Assembly: GCA_947247005.1 (NCBI GenBank)
Contig: OX365955.1
Coordinates: 41,705,822-41,769,821 of the forward strand
DNA: 64,000 nt
Origin: Spisula solida
Taxonomy: Eukaryota; Mollusca; Bivalvia; Venerida; Mactridae
Direction of reading: 5' to 3'
The notes under the pieces were generated by a model. It did not search any database and was not told the origin of the DNA. It worked only from the letters and a program-made list of their open reading frames with translations. The translations under genes were made by a program, and so were the position numbers. Below, in pieces: positions 1-10,451 of the stretch (positions within the stretch are counted from its first letter, which is position 1; each line of letters begins with the position of its first letter).

Positions 1-146
1 TATTATATTTACAGCTATATCACACTCAATATAGAGTTCATCCAATGATCGACGGTCGTAAGCAGAATTTCAGCGCGCGGTCTTTATTCGATTCAAAATC
101 AATGTTATTGTAACCGTATGTGAGAGTTGACAGAATATTTAACGTT

Positions 147-186
147 TATGGGGTTCAACCTGATCGTATGGGGTTCAACCTGATCG
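147..186 (+). repeat. 20-bp unit duplicated in tandem in copy 1 only
   Basis: The 20-base unit beginning 'tatggggttcaacc' occurs twice in a row (147-166 and 167-186). The aligned place in copy 2 (about 25419) has it once. It is a small slippage-type change after the copies separated. Confidence 0.9.
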
Positions 187-1781
187 CTAACTGACTATAA
201 GAAATGTAATTGTCACTAAATGAGACGCCAGTAACTGTCATTAAGGTAGTACAGGGTGTTTCAAAATATATGTTATATATGTTTCGAAAAGAATCGTTAT
301 AATAACTTGGGTACTTGAGCTACATTCATGATAAATACATGATAAGAAAGGGTATATAAAAATTGTGTTGTATACATTTTATGTAAATAAACCATAACTG
401 CCCCGTTGTCTAGCAACAATCTATTTATTCAAATAAAATTTATTTTATTGATTATAATTTTAACTCCATTCTCTTTAAAATTGAGATTATTCAAATGTTT
501 TATTGCTATATTAATTTTAAGCAACGGGAAATATCATAACACAATTACCACATGTACTTCCAAAATAGTCCCTCATATTTCGTGCAAAACGTGTGGAATA
601 ACGATTTAATGACAGTAATGTAGCTATCATATTATAGGGAGTGGTTGGGGAACAGGTCGGAAATTAAGCTTGTGGAGGATTTCAAATATCCGGATACTAA
701 GAAATATGTCATTTCTGAAATTGACAGGCTTGGTGGATATCAACCAATCAACGATAGTAATGAAAATGATATGTATGTATGAGGTGTTTGTACTTCCAGC
801 CTATTGACTGGTTTACTATCGGACCCGACGTTTACCGTAAAGCCTGCTCAAGTCGACAAGATTTGCGTAAACGCGTTTTGTCATAGTTTATATGTTAAGT
901 AAAATATTTAGTAACTTTGAACGGAATTTAAAAAAACGCGTCGCAGCACCAACATAGCGACTTGTGGTGGAAAACGAAATATATATACGTACCTATGAAA
1001 CCCGTATGCAATGCTAGCAAATCAGAACAACACATAGCCATACCTGCGTTTATCCCAAACTTTGAATGTAACGCTAATATAAATAGGAATATATGAACAG
1101 CCAAAACGAGCACTAATTTGCCCATTCACGAGCAGTTAACAAGTTCTCCATATGAGTCAGAGGATATCTGGATAGGACATGGCTATCCAGCCGGGAACCT
1201 TTACATTCACCTTTCTAATGACAACAGAATATTATTCTAACAATTGAGATATTAGGACCATAATTATGATGATATCTGACTGACAGATACTTACCATGCT
1301 ATAATAGCGTTTCGTTTAATTCTAGTCATTGTCTCAAATTACATGTTACGCAAGGAACCTTGAATGAAATTCAAATATAATAGAATGCACATGATGCAAA
1401 GCACTTAAATCTTTGTTTGATTCTGTATTTAGCAATTAAACTTGACTGTATGCATTTCGTTATACGAGAAGGACACCATGACGATTACTGTTGGCATTTT
1501 ACATGCTCACTCGAAATAGGAAAGTCGTTTGTAATTTACAAAAAACATCATCATGATTTAAACAGATGCCTGTAAGGTGTAAGGTTTGTTCGTTCATATA
1601 ACACGGGGAGAATTAGGATTATTAATTTAGGATTCGACTGCGGGCATAATAATAACAACCACAGGAGACAGTAATGAATGGATGTGTATTTCAACACATT
1701 AAACTACAAGGAAGTATACGTAAGAAGGTGTTTCCCGACTGTCGTATGTCAAGGTTTCTTATTGTTATTGTTACGGTTTCA

Positions 1782-1932
1782 TATGGTGGCTGATTTATGT
1801 CGTATTTTCGTTTTTTCGCCACAACAATGCAAAGATACGACAAAGTCGACTTTTTCGCATTGTTAGATTTCGCATTTTCGCTTTGTTCTGGCGAAAAGTT
1901 AAAGTTCGACATGGCATAAAACAGCCACCATA
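1782..1932. mobile_element. Short palindromic MITE (TIR 'tatggtggctgat...'), unit 1
   Basis: The ends are inverted: 'tatggtggctgat' on the left and 'cagccaccata' on the right, continuing inward through variants of 'atgtcgtattttcgctttttcgcca'. It is about 150 bp with no coding capacity. The other copies are 2261-2410 and 27346-27503. The copy-2 member keeps the best inverted repeat, about 45 bp per side. Confidence 0.75.
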
Positions 1933-2260
1933 CCATGTCGATTACTACGTGAGGAATGGTTTGTTGGCATTTAACATGCTCACTAGAAATTGGAAAGTCG
2001 TTTGTAGTTGACAAAAAGCATCATCATGATTTAAACAGATGCCTGTAGTGTGTAAGGTTTGTTTGTTCTTCTTATTACACGGGAAGTAATTATAAATTGT
2101 ACTTAATTGAGGAATAGACTGCGGGCGTAATTATAATCCCATGAGACAGTAATTAATGGATGTGTATTTCAACACATTGAACTACGAGGAAGTGATACGT
2201 GAGAAGGTGTTTCCCGACTGTCGTATGTCAAGGTTTCTCATAGTTATTGTTACGGTTTCA

Positions 2261-2410
2261 TATGGTGGCTGATCTATGACATGTCGTATTTTCGCTTTTT
2301 CGCCACAACAATGCAAAGATACGACAATGTCGACTTTTTCGCATTGTTACATTTTCGCTTTGTTGTGGCCAAAAACCGAAAATACGACATGGCATAAATC
2401 AGCCACAATA
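2261..2410. mobile_element. Short palindromic MITE, unit 2
   Basis: Same element as 1782-1932, carried along in the local tandem duplication. The right end reads 'cagccacaata', one change from the consensus end. Confidence 0.73.
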
Positions 2411-2706
2411 GTTTCTTGACTTACACCATATGAATGAATTGTTTTTCTAAAGAATTAAGTGCGGTTTCTAGTTGATGTGTTATCCATTAACATTGTTGCA
2501 GTCACTGTGGCTTTATGTCGTTTAGGTATTAGCAGAAGTGAACGTCGCTGTTATCAAATATGAATTGTAACAATTGACCATTTTGTACAATAAAGCACTA
2601 TGTATTACATTTGTATATCTATTATTTTCAATTACATATATATATATCAATGCATAATGAGACTCAAATGGAAGACTGGGTATATATTCCACTGTGTTGT
2701 CTCTTT

Positions 2707-2910
2707 AAATAAATACTTTATTATTATTATTTCTCTAAGCCAGAGCCAACTGGACCCTACATTCGCAGCTTTGTCGAGTGCTAGAATTGGTGTCTTGTGG
2801 ATTCTACCCTTAATTCCCGTTGCAACCATCATCTTCCATAATGACTGAGATAGAAAGCTCCTGCAGTTAACCTCAACTTTGAAACCCAATTCTTCAACTT
2901 CTTCATTCAT
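2707..2910 (-). pseudogene. Fossil C-terminal end of a retroelement ORF, with (ATA)n tail
   Basis: Read on the minus strand, the frame gives a C-terminal sequence with ELGFKVEV, CRSFLSQSLWKMM, GIKGR, ALDKAA and SSWLWLRE, followed at once by an (ATA)n run. As I recall, proteins of invertebrate RT-type retroelements end with a similar block: a hydrophobic/charged helix pair, then '(S)WLW' close to the stop. A microsatellite tail right after the frame is what a LINE 3' end leaves. The rest of the ORF is absent, so this is a 5'-truncated relic. The assignment is from pattern memory and unconfirmed. The copy-2 counterpart is at 27717-27895. Confidence 0.5.
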
Positions 2911-3142
2911 ACCATTATTCTACTTGCTCGTTCTAGTAACATAGTTAGTTTATCCATATTCACCAGCTTTGGTATTCTTAGACCACAACGTATTTGATAT
3001 GATGTTTTTAAAAGACGTAAAGTATTTAATTAATGCAAGTGTATACAAAACTCCAACAAATGGTGATATAGATAGTAGTACCAAGACCTTAATTGAAAAT
3101 CGTGACTAAGAGCATCGTGCAGTAGAAACGATCTGATTGGTT

Positions 3143-4275
3143 TTAATAATAATAATTACTTTATTTTACGAGGTTAACACATTTGCATATAAACACAATC
3201 TTCCATGCGGACCTCAACATATAATACATACATTTAAAATGACAGTTGCAAACATAGTAAACTTAACAAATGAAATAAAAGTAGGCAAACTTAACAGTTA
3301 AATGAAAGTAGATAATACATATTAACTAAGATAAATAATGAAAACTGTGTATAAACATGACTTAGCTATTCGAATACATGTGTTATGATACAATGCTATG
3401 ATATAAACAAGTTACGAGACAATAACATACTATTTACAATGATTCTAGAACATACTTATTTTATTGGTCTTGAAACTTCCATCCTATATACATTCTTTTG
3501 AATTATTCGAGAGGGCTTGCAATACTTATATGAAAAGGTATCTTTTCCCAAAGTATTGGTCCAGTGTAGCTTAATGACTTCCAAAAGAATTCCTTTTTTG
3601 TTTGGTTTATGAAGTAATTTTTGACTAGAACACCTAAGGCCTGATTCTTTAACATATTTGAATTTGTTTGAGATATTTTCAGGAATGTTAGGATTTTAAT
3701 ATCTAGAGATTTGTAAATTATCTTGACTTTTTTGTATTCAACACGTTGAGGAAATGTCATCCATTTAAGTTGCTTAAAAAATCACCGGAGGGTGCATCAT
3801 ATGGTTTATCTTAAATTATTCTCACTGCTCTCTTTTGTAATTTTATTAAATCATCTTGTAATTTGGTGCAGTAGTTCCCCCATATTGTGTTACAATTTTC
3901 CAAGTAAGATAAAATATAAGCATTATAAAATAGTTTGCGAGCATGCAAGTCAAGAAAGCGTTTTATTCTTACTAGAAGATTAAGTAGGGAGTTGCACTTT
4001 TTTGTTGTTTTTGTTCAACTTGAAGTTTTGAATGACTTGTACTCCAAGGAGTTTATCATTTTTTACAATATCAAGAGGTTGATTACACATCGTTAGTTCT
4101 ATGGGATCATCGTTTTCAATTTCTTTAGATAGTTTTGTTGATGCAGAAATAACCATAGCTTTTGTTTTATTTGCATCATAGCATTATTATTACACCAGTT
4201 TTTAATTCAATCAAGGTCATTTTGTAAGTTGCAATTAATATTATCAATGGTTGCAAAGGAATAGTTCATACTACC
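3143..4275 (-). pseudogene. 5'-truncated LINE: C-terminal part of a reverse transcriptase, decayed
   Basis: The minus strand shows, in order but across broken frames: LQNDLD.IKNWCNNN, then NKTKAMVISAST, then NDKLLGVQ, then ARKLFYNAYILSYLENCNTIWGN, QKRAVRII and GPILWEKIP. This order (post-catalytic RT 'thumb', then the 'LQKRAARII' block, then 'GPxLWN') is that of Jockey/CR1/L2-type LINE ORFs downstream of the xADD motif. The 3' tail is (AAT)n at 3143-3155 just after 'aataaagta'. Several stops and frameshifts are visible, including TAA inside the 'RII.DK' block where copy 2 has a leucine codon. It starts just after catalytic motif C, so it is a dead-on-arrival insertion older than the 25-kb duplication. 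The + strand frame at 3792-3983 is only its antisense. Confidence 0.82.
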
Positions 4276-5393
4276 TGACTCGAATTGGCTTTACTTGTCT
4301 AAAGAAGTGATTATTTAGAAGCATAAACCCTTACAAACAACTCTATGCTTACATAGACGTATTGCATTTCGTACAGTCATTGTGTGAAATAAACAGACAA
4401 GTGCTTTGAAAACGACGGACGTGTGAAACAATCCGTGCCCAAATCAATAGCAATTAAAGATAGTAATTGATTCAAATCGATCAAAATCGAACGTTTCACT
4501 TTGCCTTTGGGTGTATAGATGTATAATGACTATTAAGGAATGTTAACCTTACATAATGAACACCATTGTTTGTATGCAGAGTTACGACTTTTATATTTGC
4601 TCCATGTAAATAACAGATTTCAGATAAACTTTTAATAGAACTTCAAGCACCCAAAGGGCAATAAAGTGGATGCCTATAGAACATGTCAGAGAGTTACGAA
4701 TATTAGTACTAAACCATTGAACTCGCCTTTCGGGTAGTAAAGTTGTAGAGCCAATAAATCACAGTGTAGTATGTAACCATAACATTGTACTAGTGTTTCA
4801 TGCCAAGCTTTAAATCGTGTTCCTTGCTGAGATCATACTCCCCGTAACTTCATAATGTGTTCATTAAAAGCACAGTTTACTTTGCATTTCAGTATCCTAT
4901 TAACAGATCATTTTCAAAATGAATAACATTAAGCAATGCGTAAATACACTCACTCAACACAAGTAATTTAAGTAATCAACCAGGTTTTCGACCAATTAGG
5001 TTTACCAAACTGTTTATTAACGATATCAAGTGTGAAATTTGTAGGGAGAACTCATTTTAAGCTACATTACCGGAGGTTAGGGTTTAAAGGGACTGTCTCA
5101 CATATTGGTGTATTGCAAAAATAAAATAAAATTCTCAAATATTCGCGTAATTTTGGTATAGTTGCCTGTATATCCCATAAACAACCACACTGACATCTAA
5201 AATAACTTCAGAAACTTCGGCATTTTGTAGTTATTTAGTATTTTTACATAAAAATCTACAGGTTATTAATACTACTATATAACTATATAATTACCACTAC
5301 TATTACTTAAATTGCCTGAAATTTGTTCGCATTTGATGAAAACGAATCGAAAAACGAACCATATACCTCACTGATGTTTACGCTGTAGTTTGT
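4276..5393. other. Colinear AT-rich DNA without recognised genes
   Basis: Aligned base by base with 29246-30371 at a few percent divergence. I see no open frame of note, no repeat and no RNA gene. At 5393/30371 the two copies stop matching abruptly. Confidence 0.6.
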
Positions 5394-5662
5394 ATTTTTG
5401 CATGTATTTTACGAATAGAGCTATAGTTACCCATTATTGCACATATATAGTTATAAGATCAAATTAGAAAAAAATGAGAAACTCCTAATTCAATGCCGTC
5501 TTTGGTAAATCGGTTCAATCAATATTTGCGAAGAACATTTGCAGATCGCAAAAGCATTATTCTGACAGAAAACTGAATAAATATCATCATACAATACATG
5601 GCCGTTTTCCTGATATGACCAAGATAACATACACAATACATTATCTTGAGTACAGTCATTAT

Positions 5663-5809
5663 GTAGTAGTCAATTACAGACCTCCACTATTGGCAAGACG
5701 ATGGATTCTCTTGACACTGTTGACACTGGTAGCCAATCATGATCAATTACAGTTCCGATATGACACCAGTTCATTGCAACAACGAGACACGATAATGTAT
5801 TCTACAAAA
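5663..5809. other. Unusually conserved 147-bp island within blocks B1/B2/B3
   Basis: The stretch from 'gtagtagtcaattac' to 'tattctacaaaa' differs at about 4 of 147 positions between B1 and B2 (13271-13417). The DNA right downstream (for example 5970-6080 against 13575-13690) differs at roughly one base in eight. It contains two CCAAT-type pentamers in opposite orientation ('attgg' in 'ctattggcaag', 'ccaat' in 'tagccaatcatg'), about 45 bases apart, and a short 'ttgacactg' tandem. A frame (VVNYRPPLLARR.ILLTLLTLVANHDQLQF) is open through all three copies. Whether this is coding, regulatory or gene-converted is unknown. Confidence 0.45.
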
Positions 5810-6429
5810 TACAGGGAAATAACGCCAACATCTATGCACTTGTTTCGTATTGAAAAGTATAAAATACGGCGCGTTTACGACGCAATATCTAACAAAGCAG
5901 ACGGTAAATTAAATTGTAAAGGGCTATTTATTTTTTAAAAAATCCGGTTATGTAAAACAATCCTTTTTTCGAAAAAGAATTGTGTAGTCGATAGCTAAAG
6001 TGTTTGAATCCTAGTGCACATTTGTTCTTGCATCACGATTCCTGATCTAGATGGGTATATAAACGAACAAAGGCTTACAAAAGCAAGAAGCGCATTAATC
6101 GAGTGTGTGATGTAGTACTAATAATAATAATTGAAATCGTTTATATAACCACTTATAGAACAGGTATGTAAAGCGCTGTTTACTCGGAAGTTGCGTACTT
6201 AGATGTTAGGTAAGAGTCTTAAATGTACGTACGTTTGCTTCGGAGTATTAGAAACGTTCGGACATACATGTTGTTATAACTTATAATAGTTATAACCTCA
6301 CATTCGTCATCACAATAGGATAAAATAAATGCATATGTTTAGCAACGACAGAGGCCTCTTTGCTCAATGTTTATATTTGAATGATGATATAGATAAAACA
6401 GTAACTGTTGAGTGCTAGTATATATCAAG

Positions 6430-6720
6430 TATAGGGTATGGTGGACATGGGCATACTGTGTGATGACATCACCTAGCAACGTAACGTACGAACATGTTAG
6501 ACCACTCGGCTATCGCAACAACCACTAAAAGGTTTATGTGGATAACATCACTGACTACATATATAGGGCCATGTCTTACAACCATCTTACAGCACAAATA
6601 CCATTGTTATGAAATAGAACCTTGAATTCGAACCAGTTCTACACGACACTATCAAAAAGCAATGTAAAGTACCAACGCAATAGACCAATTGGTTATCGCA
6701 ACAACATCTGAATGGTAGTA
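6430..6720 (-). repeat. tRNA-derived SINE-like head, two partial copies
   Basis: On the minus strand the 24-base word 'gttgttgcgata(a/g)cc(a/g)a(t/g)tggtcta' occurs at about 6681-6706 and again at about 6498-6523. It resembles the 5' part and D-arm/A box of a class II tRNA (Ser/Leu type, compare 'gccgagtggt'). For the first copy a B-box match 'ggttcgaattc' lies 3' of it at the expected distance (6624-6634). The second copy shows no B box. A full tRNA fold is not obvious, so this is a SINE head and not a tRNA gene. It lies in the part of B1 that B2 and B3 lack. Confidence 0.5.
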
Positions 6721-7418
6721 TGCAGGACATTTGACCTCATTCTTACATGTACACCATTTAAGTCAGGTGACCGTTGACAACATAGTAGGCACTGTTTCAT
6801 CCACCATAGATGCCCATCGCGGAATTCTCCCGTACTCTCACCGTTTGTGTATAAAGTACATAAAGGGGAGCTATCCAGTATGATTGACACCTAACTTAAA
6901 TGGTGTGCATATTACTATGGTGTACATAAATACATTTCCTGGTGACATGTCTACAATGGAACTAATATGAAGTTTTCAGCATTTCTGTATAGTTTTACCA
7001 GTTCTTGATAGTATTCTTACAGAGTTATGGCATGTATAAACTCATAGAAAATTGTCAGCCACATTATCCAGCGGATCAGGGTTGTTTTTCACAAAGCATC
7101 TTTTTACAATAGCTTATAAAAATGTTCATAAAGACCGGCGTATTTACGACGAAATAATGGTTTGTTAAATACTGATGAAAGAGTATACAATTATTGTTAC
7201 AACAAATTGTTTCCATAAATGTAAGCAATAATTGCTGGGTTATTTCGGAAAGATATAATTATAACAGACGCCATTACCGCTATCAATTTAACACGATGCA
7301 TGACAGATCATAATTGAGATGGATCGTCTCTAAATAAGAAACACCCTTGTTATCCAGATAAACTAACATGATCGGATCATCTCAACATGATTGCAAAACG
7401 GCCGACATGACAAATGAG

Positions 7419-7892
7419 TAGGGGTGGGCCGATGCATCGAAATATCGATGCATTGCGATTCCGAGTGTCCCGATAGTATGGATCGATAGTATAAGTCTCG
7501 ATCCAATAACTATCGCCGATAGTTAGCTCAACTATCGATAGTTACGATAGTTTCCTTTTTATAAATAAAGTTTATTATTAATTTAAAACAACTTCCGTTT
7601 TCGCATCAAAACAGCCTCAATGGACTAATATCGCCTTAATTTTATTAATCTATTTCTGTCAAATGCATTTTAAATCATTTCCACAAATAGTAAATTTGTA
7701 TGTTGTACAACAAAAGATATCTTACATAGTGCAAACTTGCATTTACAAGTTAATCTCTGGTTTTCAAATATTGGCAATAACTATTGCAATAGTATCGCAA
7801 TAGTTTCCAGCAATACAATAGTATCGCAATAGTACTTTCAGCAATAGCAATAGTATTGCGATAGTCAAAATTGGACTCAATAGTCACCCCTA
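7419..7892. mobile_element. Non-autonomous hAT-type MITE, 474 bp, with 8-bp target-site duplication
   Basis: The element starts 'taggggtg' and ends 'caccccta', a perfect 8-bp terminal inverted repeat. It is flanked on both sides by the 8-base duplication 'caaatgag' (7411-7418 and 7893-7900). 8-bp TSDs and 'TAGGG...' ends are typical of the hAT superfamily. The subterminal regions are packed with degenerate 'atcgatag' (left) and 'gcaatagtatcgcaatag' (right) motifs, likely transposase-binding repeats. There is no transposase ORF. It lies in the copy-1-only block. Confidence 0.9.
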
Positions 7893-9010
7893 CAAATGAG
7901 GTAAGTACATTGTTTTCGCAATATTTGCAATCTAAACTATCCAGATTGTTTATTTCAATTTAACATATTCAACATATGAATAAAATGGACTATTTGCACT
8001 AAACAACTTGCATATAGGTAATATTATTACTATGAAAATCTTTAAAGAATGTGTGGATTTTGCATTTGTGAATGAGTTTTGTGCTTAAAAACGTTGTCAA
8101 ATTCATTTATTGGACTCTATGTAATGAATATCATTTTGGAAGTTTCGGCTTTGGACATTTCAATTATTTTTAAATTTTAGATCAATTAACGCTCATCAAC
8201 AATAATTCAAACGTGTATAATATTTTTGGATACTGACCAACATGATTGTTAAATTTTTGAGGACACTGACCAACATGATTATGGATAATAACCAACATTA
8301 CGAAATGAAATATTGCCAATGGAATTATCAAGGTACAAATTAGTGTATATTAAAGAAATCTCCTCATGAATTGTTGTAACAGGTTTATGAGCATACCTTA
8401 TGTAAGGCTTTGCGCACCCAGTCTATATCACAAGCGTTCGGAACATTTAATAAAAAGGTAAATTCTGTTTTAAGAAACATAAAAGTGTTTAGAAGGTTTT
8501 AGAATATTTTTTTTTCTGCTATATTTTCTGCTATATTTTGTTAAAATTCATTATATGTCAGGACAGGTTAGTTTAAAACATGTATCTAAATGTGAAAAAT
8601 TCACAGAGAATAGGGTATTTTTTGTATATGTATGTATAGTTTCTTCCTCTTGCATATGTTTTAGACAATATTTTACATAATTGTACCTGTCATAAAGTTC
8701 TATTATAGTTGATACACATTCCGACGCTATACGTTGGAATTTGTGTTGTAACCAACTATGATATCATTGGACACACACATGCTTTTTATGTATTGTTCAA
8801 GGTCTGGGTCGAATTGGTATGGAATAAGGAATAACAGAACACAAAGTGTTGAATTGAAAATGGGTTGTTTTTTAAATTGCCATAAAACCATAAGATAAAG
8901 CAAATCATTTGTTTATGTTCTAAAATGACATAACCGGGCGAACAATAATGCCTAATTTGAGGAGGAGGCGACGGAGGAGGTACATGTAGATAAAAATGCG
9001 AATTCGCTGT
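7893..9010. other. Copy-1-only AT-rich DNA, nothing recognised
   Basis: This is the right part of the block (5394-9010) that has no match in copy 2. I see no frame, RNA gene or clear repeat. The sequence 'gaccaacatgatt' recurs at about 8235-8285. Homology with copy 2 resumes around 9010/31490 ('aatacatctaacag'). Confidence 0.5.
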
Positions 9011-10187
9011 TTTCTAAGAAGCACAAATACATCTAACAGCCATAGCTAATATTTATTTAAGCAATACAGATCAACAACAGTTCCGTAGAAATCCTCAACT
9101 CAAGTTTATGAGTTTCCTATTCGCTTATACAATGCCATTGGGGTCAGTTTTAGTCCTTTCATCTAATTTCTAATTCTTTCCTAACACTTCCACATATTAG
9201 ATAAAATTTATTAAGGCGGATTTCAGTAACCAATTCTGATCTTGGGCCGCAATTAAGTTGATTGATATTTGCCAATTGGAAACAACTGATATACGAATAT
9301 TGACGTGTAGGAGTGTTTAGAGTGCTTGACCTTCAAGAGGATGACTTACTCGACGGATCAACGAGTATAATAATAACAATGAAATAACGATTTCCGAAAT
9401 TGGTGGAGTGCAAGCAACTGAACATCATGGAAACACTGTTATACACAATGCCAAGGAGGAGCGAAGTCTGGAACATGGATACGCCGTTAACAATAGCAAT
9501 CTACAATATAAACTCACACAAACTCATATAGGAAGAAGATTCAACTAATGAGTAATGACACTATAATTTGATATGACTAAAATACTATTTTTTATTTTAT
9601 TGTACCAAATGCATCCGACCAATATACAAAATAAACAACACGTTTTGATTGTAATTTACCAAATAACTTAATATTTTATGTACAAGACGAATTGTTTAGT
9701 GTAATAAATATTATAAACATTTTCTTTGTCAGAAGCATGTAACAAATACATAGGCAAATTCCTTAATATGGTATTGTTTTATCATCTAATACTATACCCA
9801 ACGTCGCCATAGTTGGGTGTTTACTCAATATTGTTTCAGATGTGTATTTCATTCAAATGTCTGAGTAAAAGGACAAATAAATAGGAAATAACACGCCTCG
9901 TTACCATTTTGGCATTAATTATCAATAAAAACATTGATTGCGCAGTATTATACCAACTTCTGAGAAGATATAAACTTGACCATATAACGCATATCTTTCA
10001 TTTTGTCCTGTTTTCTAATTCCCCAAACAGCAATATTTTGTTGCACGAGAATATAATAAGCCATTGTATGTAGAGATCTTCACAGAGTTCCAGTAAATAA
10101 TTAAACATTGCTAATTATTGATACTAGATGCTACAATATGACGCTACAGTAGGATACACTGGTATTCTATGTTAGATCATTTAAATA

Positions 10188-10451
10188 ATGTTCATCACAT
10201 ACATGAACATCATCATTTCTACGGATGGTCAATTCATTCATAAACCTAGTCAGTCGACAAATAACAATGGATCGAATAAATCTCTGTCTTTCTGGTATGA
10301 TAACAGCGACAATGACAAGCACCTTGTTTTTACATCATTAATTATCTTAAGGGTTGTTGTTATAATGCAACAGACGTTTACAGATCTCCACATCAGAGGA
10401 GCGATGCTTTATCATGATAATATTCACATTAGGCCAATCATAAGCAATTAA
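10188..10451 (+). CDS. Hypothetical 87-codon ORF conserved between the 25-kb copies
   Basis: The open frame starts ATG TTC ATC ACA TAC and ends TAA. Its copy-2 partner (32746-33009) has the same length, start and stop with no indel. By hand count the two differ at 9 bases: six synonymous and three replacements (Ile3 to Phe, Asn30 to Lys, Gly71 to Arg), with seven of nine in third codon positions. That is the pattern expected of weak purifying selection, but it was picked from several ORF pairs, so the statistical weight is modest. The product is unrecognised. A hydrophobic run (LVFTSLIILRVVVIM) lies near residues 46-60. No promoter, intron or poly(A) signal could be tied to it. It may be an exon, a young microprotein or chance. 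Confidence 0.25.
   Translation: MFITYMNIIISTDGQFIHKPSQSTNNNGSNKSLSFWYDNSDNDKHLVFTSLIILRVVVIMQQTFTDLHIRGAMLYHDNIHIRPIISN

Larger units (their letters stand above)
1476..2410 (+). repeat. Local ~460-bp tandem duplication present only in copy 1
   Basis: Unit 1 (1476-1932) and unit 2 (1933-2410) match along their length. Each starts 'ccatg(a/t)cgattact', runs through 'catcatcatgatttaaacagatgcctg' and the 'gtgtttcccgactgtcgtatg' stretch, and ends with a ~150-bp palindromic MITE. Copy 2 has a single unit (27023-27503). Unit 1 ends exactly at the MITE edge. The two units differ by scattered substitutions and small indels, so the event is not recent on the scale of the LTR-type element. Confidence 0.88.
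5394..7345 (+). repeat. Block B1: first copy of an older internal duplication
   Basis: Matches 13001-14245 (B2, offset about 7,608) and 38170-39430 (B3). Shared landmarks are 'ttttacgaatagagctatagttacccatta', 'cgatcaaattagaa', 'ctcctaattcaatgccgtctttgg', and at the far end 'tgtttccataaatgtaagcaataattgct' and 'cataattgagatgga'. B1 carries about 700 extra bases (about 6240-7080), including SINE-like sequence. B1 against B2 differ clearly more than copy 1 against copy 2, so this duplication is older. B1 is absent from the corresponding place in copy 2. Confidence 0.85.
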
